This document shows, in pieces, positions 23,314 through 34,916 of a DNA stretch of 64,000 nt. The position numbers and the translations under genes are program-made. Position 1 is the first letter of the stretch. Each line of letters begins with the position of its first letter. Origin of the DNA: Oscheius onirici (lineage: Eukaryota > Nematoda > Chromadorea > Rhabditida > Rhabditidae); assembly GCA_932521025.1 (NCBI GenBank), contig OW051472.1:3286001-3350000 (forward strand). The letters run 5' to 3'. The notes beneath the pieces were generated by a model, which saw only the letters and a program-made list of their open reading frames with translations, did not search any database and was not told the DNA's origin.

Positions 23314-25411
23314 TCCTCTTTCGACAGATTATCCTTGATGCGGATTACAGCAAGTGTTAGGTTCGTATAGTCTCATTGTTGATTTTGATTTTAACTTTTC
23401 ACGTTATAAATTTTTTTTTCTTCTGATGCAGACATCAGCGCTTGTTAACCGCTGGTCAGGCTCCATAAGACTACCGTTGTCGTAGTGTTGTTGCATTCCG
23501 CGTGAAATTGAGAGAAATTCCTGTAACAGCCTATTATTTTAATCACAGCCCGTTGTTCGGAAAGAAAGAAATCTTATTTATCGCCAATTCCCCGCCATAA
23601 AAGCATTATTGCTGCCCGAGAGGTGTGACCAGCAGTCGAAGAGACGGAGTGATCTTCTGCCCTTTTTGTTCCATTTCTTCAGCCGAAACTCTATTAAAAG
23701 TACGAAGAGAAAGTTTATTCGAAACAGCTGTGTATTCTTCTTTTTTTCCGGCTTCTTGATGGATGACAGGCCGCCCGTCCATTCTCCTTCTTCTCGCTTT
23801 CTAATTGATCAAGAGGACGTCTTTTTTCGCATGTTTTGCCCCAAATGATAGAGCAAGTCTTATCAGTTGGTGTTTTTGCACCCAGTCTGGGCTCTTTTAG
23901 GACAATTTTTTAAGCTATTTTCACAGAAAATAAAAAAGAAATTAACGCGGTTTAGATACGAAAAACAATTCACCATTAGTCTTAAACAATTGCTCAATTT
24001 TTCAGCTAGATCATAGTCCACAAATGAAAAAGCTCTTTATGACTAACATATTAAAAGGAAGGAAGAGAAATATTCTTCCCGAGACTCGGCCAAAGAGCAC
24101 CCTCCCTATTCCCCATTCTTTGTCCCGTCCCAAAAGACCACTCACGTGTTCGTCGTTCTAGTCTGGTCGTGGCCTCTACGTGCAATTGAACCTCTTATGT
24201 GTAGTGCCCAATTCTTCCAAAAACAACAAGTTTTCTTCGCCATCGAGTTCAAAAAGATCTCTTACGAGACAGATCGAATTTCCTCTTGACGCCTCTCAAC
24301 TCTCAACAGAGATCGTCGCGTGTCTCTCCTCTTGGTACATTAACTAGCTGTTTTGATATTTTCTATTTGACCAGCATGTAATTGAGATAATGGACAGAAA
24401 TTCGTGTTGCTTCCATTGAAAATCCCGAAATGTTGAAACTTTCTTTCATTTGGGCTGAATAAAACGACCCAATGGACAGGTTTGTATAGTTCTCTGTACT
24501 ATTTTAGCAGTTATAGAGCCAACCCTTGTACTCTCGCGGCTAAATGTCAGATGTAGCATCTACAGTGAAATCTACTGACTCTCTTCCAGTTGTTTTGAAT
24601 CCTTGCCCTGTACTCTCATCATAACTACGTCGGCTACCTAAAGACCTCAATGGGACTCATTTCTAAAGTCTCAATAATCAAATAACTTGGTAATCTACAA
24701 CTATCTTATTTTTTCCTGTACCGTCTCTCTACAAACTTGTATACACTCTCTGGGGACAAAATAACCGTCTGTTCCGTTGCTCTTATTGACTGAAGAGGAA
24801 ATTAAGTTATTCCTCCCGCCTCTGAACATCCAATATATTCTTGCCATTCTGCGTCATTCTTGCGTGTCTTCCTCCGTCTCTCTTTCCAGTTTACACTCAG
24901 AGAGACTGTCAAAGGACATCAAGGTCATTGAGCTGAGAGATATGCATCGCGGAGACACGTGACTTCTGTTCCAGGTTTCTTTCAAAAGAGCTGGGAGAGT
25001 CTGTGTTTGTCCACACCCGACTGGTCTATTTGCCTGTACGATTCATTTTTTGTATCTTTTTCGATCTCGACTCACTCCCTCTTCTCAGTTACTGGTCTTT
25101 CATCTCTCTTCTTCTCACTCTTGACCCATTTCTCTCAAAAAGACTCTTGTCCCTTCAATTTAAAGTTCTCTGCTTTGAAAAAGACTGTCTCTGCTCCTGA
25201 CTCTTTCGCTGCCACTGTCCCTTCAATTAACTCTTGACCAATTCTTCCCCAAAAACAAATTCAAAGTTCTTAATAATCTATTTTGCCCCCTTTTATGTTG
25301 TCCATGTAGCTGTTTTCTCTCTCCGTTCGAACGTCGAAGACTATTCTGGAGCGGGATTTAGCGTAAACATCTTTCCGAATATAGATTCTCCGGGAATTTC
25401 TTTGTAAGATT
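23314..25411. other. Long pyrimidine-rich non-coding region upstream of AMPK gamma
   Basis: About 2.1 kb without a supportable exon. From about 23600 to 25300 the plus strand is rich in C/T (TCTCTTTCC, CTCTCAAC, CTCTCTGAC), very like the long KDM6 introns. It probably contains the AMPK gamma promoter, 5' UTR exon(s) and a first intron. Alternative first exons are common for this gene in animals, but none could be identified here. Confidence 0.5.
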
Positions 25412-28389
25412 ATGACGCTTTTTAAGCAAAAACAGTCTCGAGCTGTTTTCCCCCAGAGCATAGAAAAACATGTGAGTTTTCTTAAAGAAGGCGTTGATGT
25501 TTATAGTCTGGAACTGGTTATTTCCATTTATAATTTGTTGTTCGGAGTAAAATCGATTACTTCCTCTCGCTTTCTTTTTGATCTTTTGATATTTCAAACG
25601 CTATTGTTCCAGCAGATGGAGCATCGCTCTCAATCTCTGAGTCCACTGCCGGACATTGCACCGCCCAAAATCGAGTGCTCTCTCCAGAAACATTCCTACA
25701 GCATGAAAGGAGTCAATCCGCCGCCGATCAAGATCAGGGATGCAGTTGAGGTGAGATTATAGCATATATTTTTTATTTCTGTTGCATGAACATGGGACAA
25801 GAAATGTTAGAAAGTTCTTGACGTCGGAGATACAGAAAGTTCTTCCTCAAAGGCTGTCTGACCTATACAGGTTCTGTAAAAAGTTTAAAGAACTGTTTTG
25901 AAACCTCAAGAACCGCAAGGTTTTCTGTTCGAAAAGTCTGAATTTATGTTCAAGATTTTCTGTGCGATGAACAGATCAGACAGTAAACATCTTTATTTAT
26001 TCAAAACCAGAAAACAGTAGAAAAGAGTCTCTAAATCTATATGTAAAATGAACATGAATGTAATCGAGTCACCAATTTCCGTAAACCTTGTAAAGTGCCC
26101 ACCACATTCGAACAAAATAAATGTCTCAAGAGACAGGACCATTGCATCCGAAAGACCTTTGTAAAACATCCAGTTGACACTTTGATTATGTTAATCCCCC
26201 AGAGAAGGAGGAAAATGGTAGCCTAGCATTGTCAAATCGGTCCAAAAAGAGTCAAGTCTTCCCTTTTCGCCTGATTGGAGCGCGTCATTGAGCCCTTACT
26301 TCTCCAAGTTTCGTCTGTATATTCTGACCGATGAGGGTTCATTGCTCTTTTTTTTCAAAACAAAATCGTCTCTTTCAGATTCAGCAACACGAAGCCGACT
26401 CCTATGCCCGACTCTTACTTCTCAATCAGTGCTACGAAGCCATGCCGACTTCGAGCAAAATGGTCGTCTTTGACCAGGATCTCCTTCTCCGAAAAGCTTT
26501 CAACGGCCTCATCTATCAATGTGAGTCAAATCTACTTTAATTCAAATGAGAGTCTATGAAATTCGGGAATGTCTAGTTATCAGAGGAGAATGATCGCCAG
26601 AGGCAATGTAGAGGGACACAGCTGCTGTCCGGGAGCTGAATATTGAGGAGGAAATTGGAGCTCTTTTGCACTTTTTGCACATGGAGTAGATTGTTTTCTC
26701 AATGGGTTGGGTTTTTGGGAGAACTAGCAGATTATAGCTGGACATCGACTCCATAGAAATTGAAACTAAATAGAGACTCATGAGCAAGACTCTCTTCAAG
26801 AGCATTCTCGACGTTCAGTTTTACATTGAACTAAAAAAATAGGAGGTTCATCTTTTAAAAGATATGTGAAGGCAGCATCACAAAACACTTGATCATAAAG
26901 AATGAAAGATACAGGATTATGTTTATTTTGATACTCGTACTTCCAGGTACACGTCACGTCCTTCTCTCCGACGGCACTCTCGGCGGTCTAATCACGGGTA
27001 TTCTCTCCGTTACCGACTTTATTCGAGTCATGCTCAGGCTCCACAGGTAGTAATTTATTTCTCAGCGTGTACTTTTACATTTCAGAGAACGAGCATTCCT
27101 AGAGACTCAAGTTACTGCCGATCTCTCAAACGAGCACGAAGACATAGGAAAACTGACTATTAGAACTTATAGAGGTTACTCTTCTTCTATGTTTTTTTTT
27201 CCATGGGAATGTTCTAGAATTGTGTCAGAAAGAAGGCAAACTACTCCCATTGATCTCAATAGACGCGGATAAGAGTCTCTTGGAGGCAGCTCGACTTCTG
27301 GCTAAACACCACATTCATAGGTTGCCGGTAATGGATCCAGAATCCGGTAGTCCTCTCTTCATTTTGACTCACAAACGACTGCTGAAATTCATCTGGTGCT
27401 TTGTAAGCGACTCCCTGTTTCTTTGAAGATGAAGTTTTCAGGGGCAACAATTCTCCAATCCCGAATATCATATCAAGACGGCAAAAGAACTGGGAGTAGG
27501 GACTTGGGTCGGAATTCGAGTCGTCTTTCCGGACACTCCTCTAGTAGATTGTTTAGACATTCTGATGAATAAAGGGGTCTCTGGACTACCGGTGGTCGAG
27601 AGAGACAGCTTCAAGTGAGTAGATGCTCTGGAACATTCTAAAAGTTCGTTCAGAGTCGTGGACATCTACTCTCGGTTTGATGCTGTTGGAATTGCCTGTG
27701 AAGACAGAGAGGACAGTCTGGATTGTACAGTGGCAGAGGCTCTGGCCTTCAAAAACTCTTTCAAGGTAAGATCTTTCGTTTCTATAATTACTATAGCACA
27801 AACTACGCGCCAAATAAAATTTCTGAAGCTTCGATAGACTGGGTCTACCAGCGCCCCGAAATCTAGTAAACCAACACAAACTTAAATAGCTGGCTATGAT
27901 CTTATGAATGGCAACCGGAACTCTTCTCTTGTTATCTGATTGTGAGTATCCAGCGTCATACTGGATCTCGAAACAAGAAGCTATTATATTACTGTCATAC
28001 ACACTTCTTTTTAAACAGTCTCTCATACCGTAATTCTTCTTCAGACGGAAGATCGAGTGGTTTCTGTAAGAGACACCGACACCCTGTGGAAGGCTATCAC
28101 AGTTCTTGTAGAGAGGAATGTTCATCGACTTTGTGCCGTAAACGAGCACGGAGCCATCGAGGTGCACTCCCATTCTTTCGCTTATATGTACTTTTAGGGA
28201 GTGATCTCTTTGAGCGATGTGATCAACCACATGGTCGTTCTGCCCGGCGTTGGACTCAAGCCGAAATACCCGAAACGTAGACATTACAGTCATCATCAGG
28301 GAGGAGACTTGTCCGATGGAGATCTTCGAGCTCTGTTGAACGAAAGTGCGCAGATGTTGGAGGAAGAGGCTACGCATAATAACCACTAA
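25412..28389 (+). CDS. aakg: AMP-activated protein kinase gamma subunit (four CBS motifs)
   Basis: Regulatory subunit of the AMPK energy sensor; binds AMP/ADP/ATP at CBS-domain sites. Exons: 25412-25471, 25613-25750, 26379-26520, 26947-27046, 27086-27174, 27218-27402, 27442-27614, 27654-27765, 28045-28161, 28198-28389; phases are consistent. The four CBS repeats are visible as: FDQDLLLRKAFNGL…GTLGGLITGILSVTDFI; DADKSLLEAARLLAKHHIHR; FPDTPLVDCLDILMNKGVSG…VVDIYSRFD; VRDTDTLWKAITVLVERNVHR…GVISLSDVINHMV. The (H/N)xHR patterns supply the nucleotide-binding residues. The N-terminal exon with ATG 25412 is short and followed by GTGAGT; the true start may lie in further upstream alternative exons. The C terminus is acidic, then His/Asn-rich. 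It should be functional. Confidence 0.93.
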
Positions 28390-28910
28390 AATTTTGTTGA
28401 ACCTTAATTTCGCTCGCTCAAAAAGACGGTAAACTCTCAAGGATACACGAATCTATCCTCTCAGTTCTCTCTTTGTGATATTGTTGTGCCAAGGCTTTCT
28501 TTTGTGATTCAAATGAATCGTTGCAGCTGAAAATATGTTCATTTTTCAGTTTTTATTCTTAGAAGAAAGAGTAACCACTGGTAATGGTAGTCACCGAGAA
28601 CAAGAGTCAAGCAGAGGTGACTAGAGTAGAAGTTCCATCATACAAGAACGGATTCTAGTGAAAAACGTGGACTGCCAGAGACACATTCTTGCGGTCAGAA
28701 GGCATCGTAGCTCACCGTCGTCAAGGTACAGACATCCACAGGTCCAATACGAACGAGTCCGAGACGCTTCAGAACCACAAGTGCCTTGTTTCAACCTGGT
28801 GAAAGTGCCAAATCGCCATCAAGAACAAAAACAAACACAAGGATAATTGCAAGCTACCAGACAATTGGTATTGGCATCAAAACAGCTACTAGAGGAAGTT
28901 CTACACGAAG
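28390..28910. other. Intergenic, nothing recognised
   Basis: This is the 3' flank of AMPK gamma, converging on the MSP-like gene. It is A-rich without a clear reading frame. I looked specifically for a separate minus-strand exon that could complete the truncated MSP, and did not see one. Confidence 0.5.
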
Positions 28911-29339
28911 TTAGAGGAGAGCAACGGCTGAAAGTCTATCAAGGACTACCAGAAAACAGATGCCATTCAAGAAGGATCCTAAGACGAAACTAAGATGAGA
29001 GTAGAACCACAAAGAACAACAACAGTCTCCCAACCTGGCAGCACCGTCCGGAGTATTGGTCCATTCGATGGTGATGCGGTCATTGTTGGTGTCTTCCTGG
29101 CCGAAGGCGAAGGCGTCGCAGCTCACAGCCATCAGGGTAGCTTCCTTGGGATCGAGACAGCCGCAGGCAGGATCCACGCCCAGACGCTTCATGTTCGTCG
29201 TCTTGATGGCCCATCCAATGCGACGAGCTGAGGAGTTGACGATCTTGATGTGGTAGGTGTGCTTGTCGTCGTAGGGGGCGTTGAAGACGATCTTCGAAGC
29301 GGGCTGGGTAGCGATGTCTCCGGGAGGAACAGTGGCCAT
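28911..29339 (-). pseudogene. msp: Major sperm protein, C-terminally truncated
   Basis: MSP is the small Ig-fold cytoskeletal and signalling protein of nematode sperm, normally about 127 residues. Here ATG at 29339 opens a clear [73 protein letters not shown]. At residue 101 homology stops abruptly, and the frame continues 41 residues into unrelated hydrophobic/Cys sequence ([11 protein letters not shown]…). The last ~25 residues (normally QFRREWFQG…IEYNP), which form the final beta strand and dimer contacts, are absent. A possible donor (CCAG|GTTGGG) at the break has no partner exon found downstream. It is either a pseudogene, a truncated expressed form, or an assembly break. Confidence 0.8.
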
Positions 29340-30033
29340 GGTGGTTATGGGTTCTCTTCAGAAACTTTGCCTTTTATAGTTTCCTTGATTGTTAACTTTG
29401 CTCTTTTTGTGGGATAAAGAACAACATTTTGATGTTTTTCTTCGTTTTGAAAGTTTGAAACTTTTGAATTGTTTTTGGAACATCAATATTAACAATATTG
29501 AGTTTACAAAGAATTTTTTCCAAAAAAAAATTTACCGAACAAATGTTCCCATTACAGTTTGACTTGTTAGATACAAACGACTTTTGCTTTGTAGCCATGG
29601 CCCCCTGAAATTTGGTAATGTTGGTTCTTTTCTCTTCAGGGCCATTTGTCCGAATTAACAAAATATAAAGGAATCAGATGAATATAGAATCCGGAAACTT
29701 ATATTTCCAGTCTAGACCTATGAATCTTTCCCAAGAAGTAATGTTGACTCATCACTTCTCTGACTACCTCTGTACTCTCTCCACTAGAGAGTCCTGTTTC
29801 GCACCCTTATCATGTCCGTCAAACAGACGCTTTCACCGATATAAGAACTTTTGAAATAGACAACCAGCGGTCGGTCCGGAGTTGTTGGGTTATCATGCAC
29901 GAAAAAGCGAAATCGGGGAATCTCTCCAGCACAAACAGTGCGAATTGTTGACAAAACTGCTCTCTCTGTACTTCGGTACAAAAACCTTCTTCCCAACTCC
30001 AAAAAATTGACCGCCTTTTTGCAAAAAATCACT

Positions 30034-30279
30034 TTATGGACCAACACAGACTGCCTTGTTCGGATGGAGCAGGTTTTTACAAGTTCCAATATTAGCATTG
30101 TGATGTTTACAGCATTCTTCCACTTCCGTCTCATTGCCACAATATATGTTACATTTTGGCATCACAATTTGCTGAAAGAAAATTACAGTTTTCCTGAAGC
30201 AAAAAAAAGTTACAGTACTGGCTTGACTTTGATTGAAAATTAGCGAAAATAATACAAGGAGGCAGAGTAAAAGACGCAT
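30034..30279 (-). CDS. Small secreted six-cysteine peptide
   Basis: Starts MRLLLCLLVLFSLIFNQSQA, a textbook signal peptide, at 30279; stop at 30034-30036. A 42-nt GTAACT…TTTCAG stretch in phase 0 is probably an intron. Removing it gives a mature peptide of about 45 residues with pattern C-x3-C-x8-CC-x9-C-x10-C (CNIYC…ECC…GTC…AVC). It resembles in size and spacing the pair at 48.9-49.8 kb, but lacks their MDSGWC motif. A secreted defence, signalling or toxin-like role is possible but not shown; I do not recognise a named family. Confidence 0.55.
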   Translation of the reverse strand: MRLLLCLLVLFSLIFNQSQASTVTFFCFRKTVIFFQQIVMPKCNIYCGNETEVEECCKHHNANIGTCKNLLHPNKAVCVGP

Positions 30280-31557
30280 TGTGGAAGGCAGCGGGTTGTG
30301 GCTGGAAAACTGGTCTCAACTAAACCGTATCATTGTAAACAAACGATTCATGTTTCATAATCGAGTTGAATGAACATTTTCAAAGAACAGAGTTGAGAAA
30401 TAAATATATCAAGATGTCCATTCTTATAGGTCTTTGGTGAGACGTAGAAACAGGAAGTTTTGAAGAAACAAGGTTCGTTCTCGACGAACTTACTTTCCAA
30501 GAAAAGTAACCTGTAGAGACTCTCAGATCCGATGTTTAAGACACACCAATTAGGTTAACACTAATAGCAAAGCTGGTCTCGATGGAATGAATTTCCTTGA
30601 TATACTTTCGCCTATCGAGCGGGTGATCTGTATCACCCTGTATGTAGTGGTTACTTCGATTTTGAGGAGAGTTTTACAGAGCTGCTGGTCATGCCTCCGT
30701 TGAACTTCCAGTCGCGTGTCTTTTGAAAAATTTGGTCCTTCTCCAAAAGTGTAGGAGGCTATGAGGAACCTAATTAGCCACCGATCCGTTTCAAATTGTT
30801 CTTACTTGCCTCAACAGAAGCAAAAAAACTGTTGTACTCCAAGCTCAAAAGTGATCGCAACAATTACTGACAAGGGAAGCTTGTCAGGTCAAGGTGGCGT
30901 TTCACGCTGAGTTTAGTGTCATTCGGTAGCCCATGACAAGGGGATTTCGGGATATATTTCCAATTTTGCGTAATACCACCCTGGACCGAGTTATGGAAGT
31001 TTTAAAATTTCCCCGCCCGCAGTGGAGAATATATCGCTCGGGTGCAGAGTCCGAAGACATGGCAAAGTGGCCGAGAGGTGAGCGTTCTGGACTCACGAGG
31101 TCGAAACTGGGATCCGGCCAACGACAGGAAGCTTCAGGGTAAATCTACCACTACATACCTTTTCTACCGAAAACGTTCAGCGACCAAAGGACTCAAGTAC
31201 ATACAGAGGGGACTGCTTACTATTCACGGAGCGGCCTCTACAGACCCGATTTACTTGCGACTCGAAGTTGACAAGTTTTTCGGGTTCTTTTATGATAAAT
31301 GGAACAGATTTATTGCTGCCCATTAAAACTAGTTATTAGGGAAATTTCATTTGTTTTTAATTAGATGTTTTACTGTAGTATTCAATATGCTTCTCCAATC
31401 GACCATTCGGACAGCTGGACGGTAGAAGGCGGTGTTGTTGGAGAAATGCTACGGCTTCTTCTTCGGTTCTTGGTAACGAATAGTCATGTTGATCTTAGTG
31501 CAATGATTGAATATACAAAATTTAGAGTGCGAGAGTAGCAAATATCAAATTATCTAA
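30280..31557. other. Intergenic, nothing firm
   Basis: No gene could be supported over 1.3 kb. At about 31060-31125 there is a tRNA-like A box (TGGCCGAGAGG) followed by a weak B box, discussed under rejected items. A plus-strand frame at 31042-31326 has no homology that I recognise and no ATG context. Confidence 0.4.
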
Positions 31558-32267
31558 TTGCTAGTTACTGAATTGGTATTTGATATAATTAGGGACAACA
31601 ATAAATCTGTTCCATGTATCATAAAAGAACCGTTTTTCGAACATGGATGCCATGAGAATCCGGATAAGGGCAGTTCCAAATTGTACCAGCTCTATGACTA
31701 CTGGAACGAAGGATTGAGGACCACAGATGCGACGACGAAGACGGTAGCAGTTTCTCTCCGTATCGGTGACCCATTCGACCTGGATGAAAAGAAGCTATAC
31801 CGGACGCTGTATAAAAATCCTGGTAAGCAAATTTCCTTTTCACAATTCAAACTTATTTAGTGTGAAGCGGATTGGACAGGAAGTCAGAGTTCCTGACAGA
31901 CAGTGCGTTCGAGTTCCTCTTCAAACATTCGCCTCCATCCAAAAGATGAGCTACGAGGAACTCAAGAAAGGCCACATCACTTTTATCAATGGAACAAAGA
32001 GAGACTAGAGCTGATGATGCCGGAAGGAGTGGGAAGCTCGAAAGAAGTCATCTTTATTCCAAAGAACGGAAAACAAGACATCTTCTTCCAGAGCAAAGCA
32101 TGTCGTTCGCCATTGCTTGTATCTATTGGGAGGAGGGAAAGCCTGAATCCCTTCTTCATGGACTACACGAAAGGAGTCAGCTGGAGGTGAAGTTCAACGA
32201 CCGGATCTACACTGGCGATTTGGCCGAACTGCCAGACGACCAAGAGGACGGTACCGGAGCTGTCTAG
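31558..32267 (+). CDS. Hypothetical protein, start unresolved
   Basis: Two plus-strand exons join well: one ending at 31822 (…DPFDLDEKKLYRTLYKNP|GTAAGC) and one from 31861 after TTATTTAG (VKRIGQEVRVPDRQCVRVPL…HITFINGTKRD, stop at 32006-32008). No ATG is available in the first exon's frame, so an upstream exon must supply the start. Downstream, another open frame to 32267 (SMSFAIACIYWEEGKPE…GDLAELPDDQ) suggests a further exon or alternative 3' end. I do not recognise the family. Confidence 0.4.
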
Positions 32268-32787
32268 AAACAGAAGCCAACTCAAGATCATTCGTCATAT
32301 TCATTTGAAATGACAGAACAATAGTAAATAAAACATGGTAAAAATTTCGTGTTCCAGGTACCAAAATAAAAAAACCAATCAAAACCGTCAGGTGTTGCAA
32401 CTCTTTCTATATGTTCAGGTTGCACTCTTTGTAAGGCCAAAATCAGTCAAGTTGCAACTGAAAACTTCAGATCCTTCTCAATTTCTTCCTCGGTTCTCTT
32501 CGAAATCGTCAACAGACTATTGTTTGCAATTATGGCAGCAATTTACGAAACCCAGCTGTATGCGTCTCTGCTTCTGGCCGTCAACCACCTAGTGGCTGTC
32601 ATGTTCTGGTATTGTTATGAGTGGATCTTCGAGGAATCGTCGCGATAATTCAGAAATTGTCGGGATTAGATTGTCACTGTTGAACTTGGAGTGGGAGTTA
32701 GGTTTTGTCAAAAGATTAGCCGATTTTGATGGGTTTTGATTTTTAGATCTTGGACAGAATTTACCTCGTACTTCTGAGGGCCGAAGG
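32268..32787. other. Intergenic, nothing recognised
   Basis: This 520-bp stretch lies between the hypothetical gene and a hAT-like element. It is A/T-rich with no supportable exon or repeat. Confidence 0.4.
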
Positions 32788-32795
32788 GTGTCGTA

Positions 32796-33115
32796 CAGGG
32801 ATGGGCGGATGTCAAAATGGTATTGCGGATGCGGATACATCCGCAACCCAAAAAATTTCATTGAGAAAAAGCAATGCGTGCTGAACGGAAAAATCGTTGA
32901 ATATCAACACAGAATCATAAAACAGTATAAAAACATGAAAAAAAGATGACGAAACAGATGAAACGGTGAGTTGGGCGAAAAAAATTGAGAATCGTATCGT
33001 ATCCGCAAATCTGCGCAAAAAACGCGGATGCGGATAGTCACTTTTTTGGTTTTACGGATGCGGATGTCGAAAATTAGCGCGGATATCCGCGGATGCGGAT
33101 CATTGCCCATCCCTG
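32796..33115. mobile_element. hAT-like non-autonomous element, copy 1, with 8-bp target duplication
   Basis: 320-bp unit with terminal inverted repeats starting CAGGGATGGGC and ending GCCCATCCCTG. The interior is packed with TCCGCATCCGCGGATATCC-type words. It is flanked on both sides by the same 8 bp, GTGTCGTA (32788-32795 and 33116-33123). An 8-bp duplication with CAGGG-type ends is the signature of hAT-superfamily insertions. A second copy lies at 61180-61574. No transposase is encoded. Confidence 0.9.
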
Positions 33116-33428
33116 GTGTCGTAGATGGTTGGTTCAAGTTAAATGTGAACTTATTTAGACTCCAATATGAAAAAGAAGGACAAAAGATGGTAGTGACAAG
33201 TTTCGAGAAATATAATTGGAGAGAAGGTCGATTTGGAACAGACAAGATGTACAGAGTGACAAAGATTAGAAAAACAATACTTTTCGTGAACATGCTCGAG
33301 GGATAAAGGGGTTGAGAGTAGGTCAACTGGGGGAGGACCAGAGAGACAAAACGTGAGAAACATGTAGAGAATACAATGCATGACATCAGAGAAGGCTGGT
33401 TTTATTCCCGATAAGCGAGTGATAAATT

Positions 33429-34743
33429 TTAAGCCTTCGCCCTTCCGGTAGCCATCACACTCTCGTAACCGCATTCGTCGATTCCTCTGATGATTTTGTA
33501 GAATCCTAAATTTGTTCTTATTTCCTAGAAAAGTCGAAAGTACCGTTATCTCCGAAGGATTTGCCCCAAGAGTTGGCTCCCAGCCAGTAGGGAGTTCCGT
33601 TCTCGACTCCCCAACCAATCACTCTGGTACAGTGCAATCCTACATAATCTCCAGCAGTGTGCTAAACGACTCTGTTCGTTCGAAGCGGCATTCACGACTC
33701 ACAACATAGACCCCAGTCTTGTAGTAGTTGAAGTCGTCATATTCCTCGAAACAGGCCACAACTGGTCCGTGAGTCATGATCTCCTTCTGTATTCCGGCAA
33801 CGGTAGGAGTAACCTCGTAAAATAGACCACCTAGACTTTATCCTGTTTTGCTATTAATAGGTATACCAAAATGCTTGTCATCGGCATAAGTTTTAGCGTA
33901 GTTTGGCTGACAGACGCTGGTACACTGTGGAGTCGTCTCGTTGTGATAGGAGGGATAGCCGTAGGGATAAGGCTTGCATCCTTCACCACTCTGATATTCT
34001 CCGCCAGTCACAACTCCAGAATGATGCCACCACTGCATGGCCACGAGGGGGACTCCCCCGTTGCAGCTGAAACGTTTCTTTAGTCAGCTAGACTCATTTT
34101 CCATTTTTCAGATATTCTGCCAAGTTCTAGATCTTGGTAGGTGCTTGGTTTTTCACTTGTAGCCTTGAAATTCGTACCCGAATCCACATTCCGTGCAGCA
34201 ACTCATGATGTCGTCAGCTGAGGCAGTGAAAAGATTTGCTCCGTTCGATGCAATACAAGTTCTATCAGAGATGACAGACGCGGAGGCTACTAAAGTTCAA
34301 ACAACTTTTCAAGCACCTCTTCACAAAATACCTGCCCAACATGAGCCGCACTGGGCCTGGTCTCGGATAAATTGGATCGAAGGACAGTTAGGCCATGTTG
34401 TCCTGGAATCAAAACTGGCAGGAATGTCAGCATCCTTAAGTGTTGTTATCTCCGGAGCTGTTAGACTCTTGATTGCCTTGAGGACATGCCGACCGATGCT
34501 CATCACTCGGAACTTCTTTTCCTGTTCGCTAATGGGATTGAACTCGGCCTAAAAAAGTATTTTCTCTTCTTTGACCTGTCTACCTTGAAATGTTCCTGAT
34601 TCTGGTTCAAAAAGTCCACAAGTTCCTGTCCCTTCAAGCCATTCTTAGTCACCTTGACTGAAAAAGTTGTTTAAAAAAGTGTAGAAAGACTAACAGCCAG
34701 AAGGCAGAGCCACAGCTGTGGCGAAGAGGAAGAAAAGGTGCAT
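33429..34743 (-). CDS. cpr: Cathepsin B-like cysteine protease (C1A)
   Basis: Secreted/lysosomal papain-family protease. A signal peptide ([16 protein letters not shown]) and propeptide are followed by a mature domain beginning near [14 protein letters not shown]. The oxyanion Gln and catalytic Cys lie in QAQCGSCWA. The remaining landmarks follow in order: cathepsin [32 protein letters not shown], the catalytic His in [11 protein letters not shown], and the Asn in YWLGANSWG. Introns (all <60 nt) fall after SG, HFK, CWA, FG, KHFG, TGVY and DNG, giving a C terminus …[17 protein letters not shown]…. All catalytic residues are intact; the family's GGHA segment is changed to GLHC. It is likely a gut-type cathepsin B (nematode cpr family), by family knowledge only. 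Confidence 0.92.
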
Positions 34744-34916
34744 GGGAGCAGCAAGTGTTCCTCTTATCTCTTCTCCGAAGACTTATAACCAACAATGGGC
34801 TGATAGCTGGACGATAAGGTCAAAAAAGTTATATTGACTAAGAAACAGAAGAAGAACCAAAGGAACATTAAGAACAAAGTTTACCACAAGTCCTTTATTT
34901 CGATCCAGAAAAGAGT

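Noticed and set aside
27586-28440. 284-residue minus-strand frame across AMPK gamma exons
   Set aside because: It crosses several well-supported plus-strand exon-intron borders and carries no recognisable domain.
31060-31125. Possible tRNA-Leu-like gene
   Set aside because: The A box is good, but the B box is broken (GGTCGAAACT) and the stems do not pair, so at most an old pseudogene.
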